Below are positions 38,706-51,107 of a DNA stretch of 64,000 nt, in pieces. A model generated the notes under the pieces. It was not told the DNA's origin. It saw only the letters and a program-made list of their open reading frames with translations, and did not search any database. The stretch's first letter is position 1. Each line of letters starts with the position of its first letter. This DNA comes from Microcebus murinus (lineage: Eukaryota; Chordata; Mammalia; Primates; Cheirogaleidae): contig NC_134119.1 in assembly GCF_040939455.1 (NCBI RefSeq), positions 15,798,501-15,862,500 of the forward strand, given 5' to 3'. The position numbers were made by a program, and so were the translations under genes.

Positions 38706-38725
38706 AAGGAAGAGTAATATGAATA

Positions 38726-38858
38726 ATGTATTATAACATGAATATATACATATATATGTATGTATTTAGTATGTATGAATATATACTCAATATATATGTA
38801 TGTATTCAGAGTATATATATATACTTATATACATGTGTGTATGTGTGTGTGTGCGTAA

Positions 38859-38905
<47 letters not shown>
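38726..38905. repeat. (TA)n/(TG)n compound microsatellite
   Basis: TATA-rich sequence is followed by (TG)n at about 38835-38852 and 38869-38892, flanked by (TA)n. Short open frames on both strands across it are artefacts. Confidence 0.93.
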
Positions 38906-39049
38906 GAAGGCACTGGAGAGCAGGCAGAAACTGGAAAACTGGAATGGGTTTTGCCCTTGGAAGAAAGAACCAGTGGACCAGCACTGGGTGAGTGTTCCAT
39001 TTTTTAATAACTTTTAACATGAACAAAGGCCCCACTCACTCAGCATCAT

Positions 39050-39570
39050 GTTTGTAGGCTAAAACTTGCTAAAATTCAGTCTGACTAGCTTAAAGAACTA
39101 GAAGACAGAGTTCAGGGCTACCCCAGCCACTGCAAAGAGAGGAGGAATTCTGAAAAAGTGAGAACCAGAAAGGGAGAGCCCCAAGTTCTCTCTACAAACT
39201 CATCCCAGTTCCCTTGCTGACCATTCAACCATGGACGCATGGGACAGAATCCAAGTATCGCAGTTAAAATTAAAAGGACTAAACTGAGATCTGAAATGCC
39301 ACCCACTGCTGGGAGCAGAGATTTTGGAGTTTAAATACAAACAAGCTAAGTGCCCATTAAAATAAAATGAAACAATAAAACAACAATAAAAACAAAACTC
39401 ATTGGAGGAACATAACAGAATCCAGTGTCTCTACAACACAATACCCACAATGTGGAGAATACAATCTAAACTACTAGACATGCAAAGAAATAGGAAAATA
39501 TGACTTATATGGAATAGAAAAGAAAAATATGACTTAAGTGGAAACTGACCTCAAGGAAGATGAATGCTGT
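39050..39570 (+). mobile_element. L1 fragment (5' region of an old L1)
   Basis: 'gaattctgaaaaagtgagaaccagaaagggagagccccaag', 'aggaacataacagaatccagtgtctctacaacacaatacccacaatgtggagaatacaatctaaactactagacatgcaaagaaataggaaaatatgac' corresponds to the L1M 5'UTR/ORF1 junction region. It is heavily decayed. Confidence 0.65.
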
Positions 39571-40292
39571 GTCTTAACTGTCCTAGGGCGTCTCCCTCCC
39601 TGACAGGAAGGGAGAAGTAAGCCGATAAAGATGATATTCAGGCTGGGGGACCACCTGTTTGTGGGTGTGGATGCTCCAGGGAGGGTTTATCAATCAAAAT
39701 CACAAGTTCTATAGATGTGTGGAAAGGTCTTGCTACTTATTTGCTGGTATCTCTCCAAAAGCTGTAGCACAATGGCAAGCCTCCCCCAGACAGAAACACT
39801 GCTGCTGCTTGTGGCCAGAGAGGTACAAGGATTGTATGGCACCGTTTCCATGGGGCCCTAGTTATGCTTAGTGAATGTTTCAAGAAGGAGGGAAAGGTCA
39901 ATAGTTTTGAGTGCTACTGAGAGATCAAGTAGGGTGGTCAACATTTTTGTGACTCAAGTTACTTGCTTGTAAATTAGACAAAGTTCAGATTAGCAGCTCC
40001 CATAGAGCAAAGACATTCTGAAAGCAGTTAAAGTACTGAGCTTTATACATTCAACCCCTAATTCCACTCTGGTATGTTTTAAAATACTTTTATAGAAGAC
40101 ATCCTTCACTCTTGTGAGAGATGTGGTTTAAATCATAAAAACACCAACATACTTATATAGAGTTTTCTATATATGAGTTTTCTATATATGTACTTTCAAA
40201 TTTGCCCTTTTAAGTGTGTTCGGGTCCTGTTTTTCAGATGCCATCACTCAAAGCACCAGTCCTGCCAGTCCACTCTGCTCCTGCTCCCAGCC
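39571..40292. other. Unique intergenic DNA
   Basis: No repeat or gene is recognised apart from a possible short LINE fragment near 39875-39950. Confidence 0.3.
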
Positions 40293-40938
40293 GTGGTCAG
40301 CTCCCAAGTATAATACAACACATCCACATTGATGGAGCTCCCAGGATATATCTCTTTCAAGCTGTTTTAATCCAAGTTCCAAAGGTCAGCAGGAAATGTC
40401 AGTGGTTTTTGCAATGGAGAGAAAGGATTTTGTGATAAGGTTTATGCTTTTACAGAATTATTATAGAGTTTATGTGCTAGGCTGGAGAATTTACCTGTCA
40501 TAATGGCCATGGTGGCAAGTTCATCCATGGGAAGAAATTTCCTGATGAGAACTTTATGCTGAGTCATATGAGTTTTGGGATCTTACCCATGACAAATGAT
40601 GGAACCAACACAAATGGTTACTGTTTTTTTTTATCTACAGTATGAATAATGTAGAATCTATGGAATGCTTTCGCTATGGGATTGCAAGACAACACAAAGA
40701 TCACCACTGCTAAGTGTAGGTAACTCACATAATTTGATATTGTGTTTATCTTAACCACCAAACAATTTCTTCTTCAGCTAAAGATAGCGCCCCCACCCCA
40801 CCCCACTTCTAGTCTGTTCTCATATCCTGTAATCTTTGGGCTGCTGTGGTTCTTTGGGTTTCATATCTTCCTTACTTACTTCCAAGTCTAGCCAGACTTC
40901 ACATTCAATTTTCGATTATTAAATAAAAGCTAAAGAAG
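40293..40938 (+). pseudogene. PPIA: Processed pseudogene of cyclophilin A
   Basis: The parent is the cytosolic peptidyl-prolyl isomerase, 165 residues. The copy aligns in frame from the start: GTG (40293-40295) replaces the initiator ATG, 'gtggtcagctccc' parallels the N-terminus, and TAA at 40311-40313 stops it at codon 7. Strong matches are 'ggagagaaaggatttt' (near 40417), 'acagaattatt', 'cataatggccatggtggcaagt' (40499-40520), 'gaagaaatttcctgatgagaacttt' and 'ccaacacaaatggtt'. Around 40640 about 54 nt, roughly codons 120-137, are missing: the text jumps from 'ttatctacag' to 'tatgaataatgtagaatctatggaatgc'. The C-terminal coding part and the 3'UTR follow ('tgtttatcttaaccacca', 'gggctgctgtggttctttgggtt'), with AATAAA at 40922-40927. 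It has no introns although PPIA has them, so it arose by retrotransposition. The parent comparison is from memory. Confidence 0.9.
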
Positions 40939-42439
40939 AAGAAATATACTTATGTCCCTACGGTTGTCAGCCTTCTTACTTGCTCTTACACAATCAAAAG
41001 AGCAGCAGCACAAACAACAACAACGCATGGACAAAGCTTCCTGCTCATTCTATGGCAGGCTGACTTCTACTGGCAACATCCGGGAGATTAAAGTTCTTCT
41101 ACCAATGGCTGTGCCCGTAGGGTCTCAGTTCTCTAAATTTGCTTTTTCTCTTTCCAAAATGTCTTTCCCAGGACACACACTGAGTCCGCCAGGTAGAGGT
41201 CAACTTCCGCAATCTGGCAGCACACGTGATCTCAGAGAACGTGCTCTGTATAGATGCATAGAGCACAGACCCATGGTCTGGCTACTCAAGTACCTTGACA
41301 CACTTGAGGTATACATAAGGTTCTTAGTAGCCAGCTCACTTTACGTGTTATAAAAATCCAAATGGAAACATGAAAACTGCTTTCAAATATTTGAAAGAGT
41401 AGTAGAAGAAGGAACAGCTTTTTTCTGTTTCCCCTTAGAGGACAAAGCTAAGAACAGATTTGGTGGGGCTTCACTTAAAGAAACACCTACTAATTCTCAG
41501 AGCTTGGGGTGGTAGCTGTGAGCCATCCCATCACAGTACCTGTGGTAAGGTGACCGTCAAGCAGATAGATGGTCAAGAGGAACATCCTACATGGCCCTAC
41601 AGTGGAACCATGTTTGGAGCATAAAACTTGAAAGATGCCATGATTTACTAATTTACCTTCTGCTCTCCTACATCTTAAAGGAGTATCACAACCAGATGAC
41701 ACAAGATTGTCTTCATTAAGGACATGGATGATTTCTCACTGGCTATTTCTCAGGTACAGTCCTCAAAGTTCAATCCTGTTATCGACACATAATTAAAAGA
41801 TACCCATTCCGACCTCAGAGTAGAGGTGTCATTTCTTCTCATGGATTTTCTTTATTATTTTTCATGTTTCTCTGTAATTCTTAGAGATAAGTCTACAATT
41901 CCAACAGAACAGGTCTTGTGAGAAAAGTACACATGCCAGCTTGATGTTTGTTAAGTGAGCTCAGAAGGGAAATTAATTAGGCCAAAGTTTATGGTCAAGA
42001 TATTTTGTGCTGCAATTAATTTCTCATAGCTTTCATTTCCTCTGTGGAATTTTAGGAGCACATGGTTATTGGAGAACTCTGTTTGGAGTGGATCAGGCTC
42101 TCTTAGGTCTCTTTAATATTTGCCAACCCTTCTACTTAACTTCAAATGTCATGCTTAAGCATATGTTCAGGCTTTACCCTGAGGCTTTGCTAGAAGGAAA
42201 AGCTCACAGACAAAGTAACAGGCAACTGCTTATCTGTTAAGGTTGTCCAGGTTTATAGCAGAGAGCAGAGAACATAGGATCTCTGAGTGGTGATTTGACT
42301 TTATTCCCATTGGAATAGGGGCAATTAGCTCCTTACAAATAGAATGAAGCACTAATTAATGATTGTAAACATAAAATGCTTCTCATGAAAACTGTTACTT
42401 TATGACTGTAATTTTAAAGTTCAGCTGTTGCGGGGCTAC
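40939..42439. other. Unique intergenic DNA
   Basis: No repeat or gene is recognised with confidence. The 133-codon frame at 40952-41353 begins at the pseudogene tail and has no homology I can see. Confidence 0.35.
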
Positions 42440-42545
42440 TATTTCGAAGACTACTAGACTACTAACTAGCTAGCTATGTGATCCTGGGTAAGTCATATAA
42501 ATGGCTTGAATTTCATTGATAAAATAAGATGTGGATTATATGTAT
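42440..42545 (+). repeat. MIR-like fragment
   Basis: 'actactagactactaactagctagctatgtgatcctgggtaagtcatataaatggcttgaatttcattgataaaataagatg' follows the MIR phrase 'tagctgtgtgaccttgggcaagtcac'. Confidence 0.65.
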
Positions 42546-45189
42546 TTTTTTTCAAATATCTTACTTCTAAACACCACAAAATTCAAAATTTCAATGTGCA
42601 TTGGGGGGGTCACAATATTTTATTTTTCCCTGTGCTTTTGTCTTCATGCAAAATATCTTGCTGATGAGCATAGAGTTCAAAAACGAAGACATCTTTATCC
42701 ATGTTCTGTCAAATTTTATACTTGTCATAATATTTAGTTTTCTATTTTCAATTCCCTGTTGAATTAAGGCCAGTTGGTGTGACTTATGGGTTAATATTAA
42801 TACAATGTGAGCAGAATAATATATACACCATCTAGAATTAAGAGTGAATAATGATTCTTCATTCTCTCTCTCTCCTTTTTGTGTGACTAGCCTGGGTCTC
42901 TGAGTGAAGATGATGTCGAGCAAATACCTCCAACTACAAACAATGAACATGAATCTTAAAAGAACATTTGCTATTCAAACCATTGGGACCAGCAGAATGT
43001 TTGTCACTGCAGCAACACCTAGCTTATTCTGACTAGTATAACTTCCTTCATCTATTTCAGGTAGATTATGGACAAGTAGCATTTTTAGGAATTTACTAAT
43101 TGTCACTTAGGTCAGAATTGACAGATAAAACATGCCCTTGTTGCTGTAATACCACCTAGGAGGGAACTTGGCTACTATGGACCTTCAGTTTACTCATCAC
43201 TCAGCAAAGGCTTGTAAGTGATCCAAACTAATCCAACTGTTCGCCCCACCTGGCATCATTTCTCATCTTCCTATAAAATATTTAGTAAACAACAAATATC
43301 AGTCAAAAGTGAATTATAAAGGGCCACCTATATTCTTAAAATAGAAGAGGTTGTTTATACAAATGATTATTAGACGCAAACCACTGTGCAGGTTGCAGAT
43401 GTTTTTGTTATTGTTGTTGTTGTTTCCGTTGTTACATGTGGAGTGGAATAACATTTGCTACGGTGAACTGAATCATTTTGAAGGGGAGAGATCTGGCTCC
43501 AATCCAAATGTACCAAAATGACACATGCGTTCTCTGAATTAGCTATTTAAGATAATTCCCTTGAAAACAGGGCTTGCAAAAGCACACAGTAGAAGAAAGA
43601 AGAGAGTTTGTTCAAGTGTGCTAATGGCTGCCTTACTGTTTTCCTTCTCCTGGGATCCTTCCCTCTTCTGTTCTACGAGCTCTCCCTGTGTGTTCTCGCC
43701 CCTCCCTCATTTTCTAATAAAGGGACTCAGCAAAGGAAGAAGAAAGGATTTCCTGGGGGGATGTTGAGAGCAAGCAACAAATGAGGCCCGCGTGCTGCAC
43801 TGAACAGCAGGACCAGCCCCGGGGTGTTCGCCGTGGATGTTCCAGGTGCTCTGAGGCGGTTTCAGGAGGGCAGCTTTCGGAAGAGGGATAACCTGGGGAG
43901 CAGAGGGAGAGAGCCAGAATTTTGGGGTACAAAAGCAGATCTGAGGGCCAAAGGGAAAACCAAGTCAGAAAGCCAGAAGTGGTGTCAGGAGAGGCAGTCA
44001 ACAGTAAGAATGAGCGACAGGGACTCTGGAGACTCTCACAGACTGATCGCTGCTTTCCTGCCAGCTTCGTTGCTCTACTACTGTAAGCTCTGCTGGGCTT
44101 GCTTCAGAAATGTTGCTCAGTCCCTGTGGCATCCAGCTGCCGTTTTGTGACCTTGAGGCTGATCTCTAGCCTGGACTCCAGACCAGAATCTCTAACTCTC
44201 CCCTCCCAGCCCAGCAGCTCCCCTTCCATTGTGCTCTATTCCAGCGAGTGGCTTCTCTGTCCCTTGGGACTGTATTCTAGGCCAGCCCCTTGGGGTAAGC
44301 CTCCCTTTCTCGCTTTCCCTCACCCCCATCATCTACTCAGTTGCAAGTCCTGATATTCTTACTTGAGAAATATCCAGCCCATGCAGACTTCCTCCCTGTC
44401 CCTGCTGTCTCTGGAGGGTTGTCCTGCCACAAGCTTTCCATTTCTTCTGACACAGGATGTCACAGTTGACCTCTTGGGGAGGATGCTGGTGTGTTGGGAT
44501 CTCAGACATGATGGGATGGGGAAACAGGGGATTGTGTTGTTTGTTTGATTTTTCCTTTTTTAAGAACCAATGAGCCCCTGAGAAGTTAATTTGCAGGGTT
44601 TGGGAATTGATAGGTATGAAGAAACCTGCCAATGTGGAAGTCCTTTCTGCCAGGTGCCTGGTCTGTCTCCTGGTGCCAGGGGCCATCTTTCCTGCACTTC
44701 TGGGAGCCACCACAAGTATCCTGCATCTTGACAATCCTGGCCCAAGGGAGTGAGACCCAGAGAGACACTGAGGAGTTCTTCTCCAATATCTGGCTGCTGC
44801 CTGAGAACCCTCTTCAGCCTGCAATGGTTGATGCCAGAAATGACCATGCATTTCAAGGAAGACCCTGGCTCTATCCCATTGGAGTGTGGTCTTATGGTAC
44901 CTACCAGGTAGATACCCTTCAATAAAGTACAGTGCACCTAATATCTACAGAAGTGACACACAGAGAAGCCAGACATGGAAGGCTGAGGTAGGAAATTGGA
45001 TAAAAGGGGACAGCCCTGGAGCACTTAATCTGAGACTACTAAGGGCCTGGCCTTATAGAGACAGGGCAATGGGTATTTCCAAGCAGGTATGATACTCATT
45101 CCCATAAAGGGTAAAGCTAAACGTCTCAGATCAACCTGAGATAATGACTATATTTGAGCAGGGAAGGATAGATTTTGGTATATTTCTCC
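42546..45189. other. Unique intergenic DNA
   Basis: It holds a short (GTT)n run at about 43402-43433. A 97-codon frame at 44632-44925, immediately followed by an AATAAA near 44922, and a 172-codon minus-strand frame at 44333-44851 were examined; neither shows a recognisable family or splice context. No other repeat is identified. Confidence 0.35.
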
Positions 45190-45700
45190 CAATGCCACAT
45201 ACTTCATCTAATTTAATCTTCACAATAGCCTGTCAATACATCCAGAAGTAAAGATGCAAAAAGATTAGATCAGTGGTTCTTGAACACTTTTAAAACTTAC
45301 TGAGAATCCTAAAGAGCTTTTGTTATGTGGATTATTTCTATCAATATTTATCTTATTAGAAATTAAAACAGAAACATTTAAAACACAAGAATATACAAGC
45401 ACACATTCCATTGGCCATCAAAATGATGACCACGTCACCGGTCTCATGGGCTCTGGAAAACTCCATTGCACACTCATGACTGAATGAGAGTGAAAAAGAT
45501 GAAGGACATTGTAGTATTCTTATAAAAATAGTTTTGACTTTGCATAGCCCCAAAAAGATCTCAGGGACCCTCAGGAAACCCTGCACCATACTTTGAGAAC
45601 CACAGGATTAGATAATTTTCCGAGGTGACATGGCTGGTCAGTGTGGAGCTGGTATTATAATCCAGGACCATCTGACACTAGACCAGATGTTCTTTTACCC
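45190..45700 (-). mobile_element. MIR SINE, minus strand, split by a hAT element
   Basis: The left part 'ctaatttaatcttcacaatagcctgtcaatacatccagaagtaaagatgcaaaaagattagat' and the right part 'gattagataattttccgaggtgacatggctggtcagtgtggagctggtattataatccaggaccatctgac' join into one reversed MIR once the 335-bp insert at 45271-45605 and one copy of its duplication are removed. Confidence 0.82.
45271..45605 (+). mobile_element. hAT-Charlie non-autonomous transposon nested in a MIR
   Basis: The left end is CAGTGGTTCTTG and the right end CTTTGAGAACCACAG, the Charlie terminal inverted repeats. The interior reads 'cctaaagagcttttgttatgtggattatttctatcaatatttatc', 'ctctggaaaactccattgcacactcatgactgaatgagagtgaaaaag' and 'aaaatagttttgactttgcatagcccc'. 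A perfect 8-bp target duplication, gattagat, lies at 45263-45270 and 45606-45613. I do not assign the subfamily. No transposase is encoded. Confidence 0.93.
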
Positions 45701-47422
45701 TTGTTGAAAACTCGACACTACATAGGAAAGAATCCAGGAACACACTCTTACCTAAATGCCTGAGAGAAGAACAAGCAGTAGAAACCCATACAATAGGCAG
45801 AAGTTGTCTCTACTGGAATTTGGCAGATTAATTTGGCATTTGGTTTAGGGGATTAGCAAACGCACTTGCTTGGGCTTTCAATGTGGTCCCTTTCCTAGGA
45901 TGGAGGTCCATGGTGTCCTCACACACAGCCGAGGCCATGTGGGCACGAGGGTGGTCTGCCTAGCAAAGACACCTGGGGCAACATGAGACAGACTCTCCGC
46001 CAACATCGTGCTACCGTTTTTGATGCTAGCAGAAAAGCTGGGCTCATGGCTCGACTGACTTCCTAAAATCACAAATTGCCATCAGCCCCCGGCGCTGACT
46101 GAAGTACAGTATCTCAAATGAAAAGCATTTAAATTCAATTTGACTGCTCTTTTTCTAAGAGCTTTCTGAATTCACAGTGAAAAGCAGCATCCATCAACCC
46201 TGTGCCTCTGCCTCACCCTGCAGACCCATAAGCCTAGTTCGTGTTTGCATCGTGGAATCCCAGTCCCTTGGGTGCGTAGAGGAGGAGCTGCAAACAGGAG
46301 CTCATTTCTCGGGGCCATCGTGGTGTCGGGTCAGCCAAATGTCAGTCCTTAAGCTATGGCCCGGGTAGGATGTTGCAGCCTTCACCTCAGGAAAGCACAG
46401 CTCCGTTTCAGGTCTGTTGGTGACACACTCCTCCAGATTTATTCTCTTTCATAGTGACTGTTGCCTGCCTTGTGCAGAGGAGATGTTTACCAACAGCATC
46501 CCGTTGGCTCAGTTCTTGAATCCACGAAAGCCCCTTTCAGGAGTTGTCACGTATATCCGTAAGTGCCTGGAAATCAATGCTATTTAGCCAGCGGGTGTGA
46601 CCTTTCAGACACAGAGATGATTTCAAAGTGGCATGCAAAAGATACCATTGAGCGATTCCGGTGCAACACTCAGGATGTCCAATGCTACTGTAATGACCCT
46701 CTCTGACAAAAGAGGAGAAAAACACCAAAGCTTGGTTTGCTTCGGAGGCAGCTCTCAAAGCTGAAGCAGGGAAGCTGGCCTGATCCACAAGCAGAGCGTG
46801 GAATGCCCAGGGATTACCCCTTTGTCAAGGCCACATCCAGGTGACTTCAGCCTTCCTAGAGGATAAGAACACCTGCGGTTAGGAGCAGCCAGGCAAAACC
46901 TTGAGCCTGAGATCTTGGGTTCTTGCTTTGTGATTCGATCTGAGTATATCCTCTCTGAGAATATCCTCCACGTCTCCATCCACAGAACAGGGCGATTCCA
47001 CCACAGTGGTTGCAATTATTTCCCTCCGAGACTCAGGACAAGGTTTTGAAACCTGAGAAGTGCTTCTCATTTTTTAAAACCATCCTTTCGAAAGCAATAT
47101 ACATCTATTTTTATAAACTTAGATCTTAGAGATTAGCTGAAATAAGAAACTAAAAATAACTTGAAATCCCATTACCAATTTTTTTTCTAGGCACACATGC
47201 TTTCTTATTTATTTGTTTATTCCTAAAATGGGATTATATTGGACACACTGTTTGGTAGCCTAGTTTGTTACTTAATACTCTCTTGAGGGCAGCTTTCTGA
47301 GTCATTCAATATTTTTCTGATAACATAACTTCTAATGATTGTGTGATAGTCCATTGTGTATTTTTAGCATAATTTATTCATCTGATTGCTTAGTATTGGA
47401 CATTCATGTGTTTTATCCTCTG
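45701..47422. other. Unique intergenic DNA
   Basis: No repeat or gene is recognised with confidence. Confidence 0.35.
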
Positions 47423-47571
47423 TCTTTCTCTCGCGCGCTCCCTCCCTCCTTCCCTCTTCCTTCCTTTTCTTTTTTCTATCTCTTTTCTTTTTCTTTCTGT
47501 CTCTCCCACCTGCTCCCTCTTCCTCCTTTCTGTCTCTGTCTCTCTCTGTCTCTCTTTCTTGGCAGTTAGAA
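47423..47571. repeat. Pyrimidine-rich (CT)n/(CCTT)n tract
   Basis: It has 'ctctcgcgcgctccctccctccttccctcttccttcc' followed by (TTTC)- and (TCTG)-type runs, with a few purines. The open frames of 60-165 codons crossing it are low-complexity artefacts. Confidence 0.9.
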
Positions 47572-47999
47572 ATGACACAGCTGAATGAGTCCACCCCTCA
47601 CCCCAACCCCATGGTGACACCAAGAGCAAATGCTTTAGATACGCCGTGCAGCAAACACATTGCTCAGGCTTGGCTGGCCATACCCTTTCCTGATATTTTG
47701 AATCTAAACCGAAACATTGCAGAGAACGGTGAAAGGGTTAGAATGCCTTCATTCCAGACAGCGCGATCAAGCAGTGTGTGCTACCGAGACAATTTATATC
47801 TGCTCCCCATCCATTTCAACCCTGCTTCTTCAGCATTCCCCCTTCCCCATAATCCCTTGAGATCCTGCAAATCCCTTCCGTGAATTTCCATCTGCCCTAA
47901 AGTAGCCACTGTCCATTTCTGTTGCTTATTACAAAAAAAAAAAACTCTAGCAAATGCAATCAGGAAACATCTGTAGGTTGTACAGTACTAACCTGACAT
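47572..47999. other. Unique intergenic DNA
   Basis: An A-run lies at about 47933-47944. No gene or repeat is recognised. Confidence 0.35.
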
Positions 48000-48380
48000 T
48001 TTAACATTTTAAATTAATCAAAGGAATGGCTTACAGACATTAAAATTAAGGGGAAGACTGTAATCTTGGTTATGCTGGGATTTAGTTTATTTTTCTCCTT
48101 TGTGAATGCATATTTGCCTCTGGAAACAGTAAACTTTTGTTACTTCTTTAGCCTGCCAAGTAAATTGATATTTGTTTAATTTGCTAACAAAATCTATTAG
48201 TGTCTTGGCTGGAAACTGTTGGGAATAAGTTTCAGCCCAGACCCAGTTTTTATAGGCTATTTATGAACCTCAGAAAAGAAAGATTTACTATCATTTTTAT
48301 GGAAATGCTGGCAGGACCATAACTATGGTAACACAGATGGCGTAGTTGTAAAATGCATATGTATGCGTGCATAAAAAGAA
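48000..48380. promoter_or_regulatory. Candidate conserved non-coding element
   Basis: This is unique sequence with 'ttaaattaatcaaagg' (homeodomain plus TCF-like ATCAAAGG), 'gtaaattgatatttgtttaatttgc' (forkhead/homeodomain), 'tttttataggctatttatg' (CDX/HOX-like) and 'actatggtaac' (RFX half-site) within 350 bp. It shows no repeat resemblance. It is predicted on motif content only. Confidence 0.27.
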
Positions 48381-48779
48381 GCATGGTTAGGTAAATGGAC
48401 GTTTGGATCACCTGCGAGAGAGAGGAGCCTTGCTTCAGCTTGGTTTCTGTTTATCCATATGGTCTAGCAAAGAGAGTGATAGGATGGCTTGTTTTTGCAG
48501 TCTTTTGTCTGATTTTCTTTAAGGATCCACAGTCGGACTTCCTTATAGCATCTTCTTCTTATTCCTGTTGTTCTCCCAGACCAGGAGTTCGCTGGGAAGA
48601 AAACCCTCTTGAGCACTGGCCTTTGGAAATCCACCAAGGATCAGCCATGGCTTCCAACTTAGAACCAAGAGCAAAACTGTGACACTCATGACCACTTAGG
48701 ACCCTCCACCAAGCTCCCCATGTTACTGCAACAGGTGGCGAAGGCACACATAGGACCATAGAACAGGGCACAGCTGCTA
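48381..48779. other. Unique intergenic DNA
   Basis: No repeat or gene is recognised. Confidence 0.35.
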
Positions 48780-49020
48780 CAACTTGTGCTTAGGAACCAG
48801 ACTCATTTGGCATGTAGAATCCAACAGAACTAGTTTTGAATCCAGTTCAGCCACGTTGACCTGACTTTGAATAATTCATCCAACCAATCCCCTAGTATTG
48901 GACATTCTCTGTAAACACTTAGTTTCTTCACCTGTAAATTCTTTCAAATTGTTGTGAGGATTTATGAGATAGTGAGTGCCTGGTAGGTAGCAGGTAGTCT
49001 TTAATGGTGGTGATTATTAT
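48780..49020 (+). mobile_element. MIR SINE, plus strand
   Basis: 'gtagaatccaacagaactagttttgaatccagttcagccacgttgacctgactttgaataattcatccaacc', 'ttagtttcttcacctgtaaattctttcaaattgttgtgaggatttatgagatagtgagtgcctgg' follows the MIR order. Confidence 0.82.
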
Positions 49021-49569
49021 TTTATAATAATTATATTTGCCAGTAAGATATTTTGGGGCTTAAAGAACTCCATAAGCCTCAAGTAATGGGTTTATTGACA
49101 GAGTACACATGGGAATTAGAAAAATAATAATCCCAGCCACATTCGTGGTAATGAAAATGGGAAAGTTAAACAAGTAGGGCCGGGAGATCCATGGTATGTA
49201 TGGGCCTCACAGCGTATGGATTGTCACTCAGCATCTGAGAAATTTTCAGAATGACAGCAGCTAGAGCCTGCGGCTCTGTACTCTAAGGTTTCTCTCCTAA
49301 CTTGACTCCCCTTTCTGTTTGTGCTACTTATTTCTTTTTTTTCTAATAAGAACTAAAACTTTATTTTAGATGTTATCCATTCATTCATTTCATTTTAAAA
49401 TAGAGCGTGTTCATCTTTAATGGCTCATAGCATCCCATAATATGGTGTACTGTAGCATATTTAACCAGTTTTCCCCTACTAATGGAACAGTAGATAATTT
49501 GGCTACTGCAAACAATATTTCATGACATTATCTTGATTATCCTTGACCACATAATTTATTTCTTTATTT
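49021..49569. other. Unique intergenic DNA
   Basis: About 49380-49560 ('taatggctcatagcatcccataatatggtgtactgtagcatatttaaccag') resembles an old L1 3' piece but is too decayed to name. Confidence 0.3.
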
Positions 49570-49715
49570 CTTTTAGAAATGGGGCCTTGCTCTAGGCTGT
49601 TGTGCCATGGTGTCATCATAGCTCACTGTAGCCTCTAACTCCTGGGCTCAAGAGATCCTCCAGCCTCAGTCTCCTAACTAGCTGGGACTATAGGTATGTG
49701 CCACCACACCCAGCT
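49570..49715 (-). mobile_element. Alu left-monomer element (FLAM-like), minus strand
   Basis: Only the left arm is present: 'ctctaggctgttgtgccatggtgtcatcatagctcactgtagcctctaactcctgggctcaagagatcctccagcctcagtctcctaactagctgggactataggtatgtgccaccacacccagct'. No A-rich linker or right arm follows. Confidence 0.85.
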
Positions 49716-49734
49716 GGTCATGCACTTTAAAAAA

Positions 49735-50020
49735 TGTATTTAGCTGACAAATAAAGGTTGCATATATTCAAGGTATACAGTGTGATTCTTTGCTATATAT
49801 TGTATACTGATTACCAGAGTCAGAGTAATTAACACATCCATCACCACCCGTAGTTACCATTTGTGTGTGTGTATGTGTGTGCTGAAAAAGCTTCAAATCT
49901 CTCTTACCAAATTTCAAGTAAATAATATGGTATTATTAAGTACAGTCACCAGTGCTATCCATGAGATCCCCAGAACTTACTCATCTTATAATTGAATGTT
50001 TGTACTCTATATGCTTCTTT
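49735..50020 (+). mobile_element. L1-derived fragment
   Basis: 'tagctgacaaataaaggttgcatatattcaaggtatacagtgtg', 'ctgattaccagagtcagagtaattaacacatccatcaccacccgtagttacc' and 'agtacagtcaccagtgctatccatgagatccccagaacttactcatcttataattgaatgtttgtactc' is the same L1 segment as at 21030-21330. Confidence 0.78.
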
Positions 50021-50639
50021 TTTAAAAAAAAAAAAATTTCCTTGTTCTTCCCCTTCCAACAGCTGCCCTCCTCCACCCTCTACTCTATATTATTTTTCTA
50101 TTTCACAGAATTTTTTCCTACCGCATATTTTCTGCTTTCTGATGCTTCGACATCTTCCTGACCTCAGCTCACACAATGCTCCTGGGCTTCTCTTGGGGCA
50201 TCTTTTCAGTTCCTGCTGAACTTTCTGCCATCAGCTGTTCAGAGTCAGGTGTATCAGAGTCCAACTTGCCCCTTTCTGGGGAGAAATGTTCTGTCCAGAC
50301 TCTGCAGCAAGCCTGCCTGTCTGCCTTGGGTTAGATGCTTTTCCTGGTCAAGTGGATATGATGAGATGGTGTCTTCCATCACATCTGCATTCACTGTAAT
50401 GGAGCTCAGCTCTGTAAGCTGTCTGGGGAGAGGAACAGAAGAACAGAGGGAGGAGGAAGCAGTCCCAGAGTTTAGGTGATTTTTGCCAGTGTTTCTACTG
50501 GGAACAGATCCCTCCGGGTGAGGTTGAAGGGGTGGATTCCAATCTCTGGACTCCTCGGTTTTCTCAGTTGCAATTGCTGCTTGTGGGGTGAGAAAATCCT
50601 GACCTGCATAAAATTCCAGTGTTTTTACATGTGCATTTT
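50021..50639. other. Unique intergenic DNA
   Basis: An A-run lies near 50023-50035. No gene or repeat is recognised beyond it. Confidence 0.35.
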
Positions 50640-50990
50640 TTGCACCACATTGTCTTAGATCAGGTCTCCTGGAAACAGAGTCTGAGATGGAGATTTGTGA
50701 GCAACAGATTTATTGGGGAGTCATCTTGGGGGCCTATGTCTTTAGAGTGAGCGGAATTGGGTAAGGAAAAGTTAAACCAGGGTACAATTGCCACTGAGCC
50801 TTTAGAATTGTCCCAGATTGAGTTGCAAGGGCCAGCCCTATGCACCTTCAAGTCAACCAGTCAGTGGTTACAAGCTGCCCCCCCAGGAAGGGGCAGCTGT
50901 CAGCAATTACTGGAGAGCCCATAGCTGGAAGCCAACAGCAAACAGTACTCCTGGTAGCTGGAGAAATGCGAGCCTCAGTCCTGAAAGTGT
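50640..50990 (-). repeat. Retroelement-like fragment, unresolved
   Basis: 'caggtctcctggaaacagagtctgagatggagatttgtgagcaacagatttattggggagt' read in reverse resembles the 3' end of a mammalian LTR or LINE, with an AATAAATCTG run. The name is not assigned. Confidence 0.4.
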
Positions 50991-51073
50991 GATCTAGGTG
51001 GCATGCTCCAACCTCTACCACCTAGAGGTGTATATCTCTTTACCAATGGATAAAATGGATAAAGGTATATCCA

Positions 51074-51107
51074 TTTGTCCATCCATCCATCCATCCACCC
51101 ATCCTTT
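51074..51107. repeat. (CCAT)n microsatellite
   Basis: About seven units of the tetranucleotide, 'tccatccatccatccatccacccatcc', merge into the LINE fragment on the right. Confidence 0.9.
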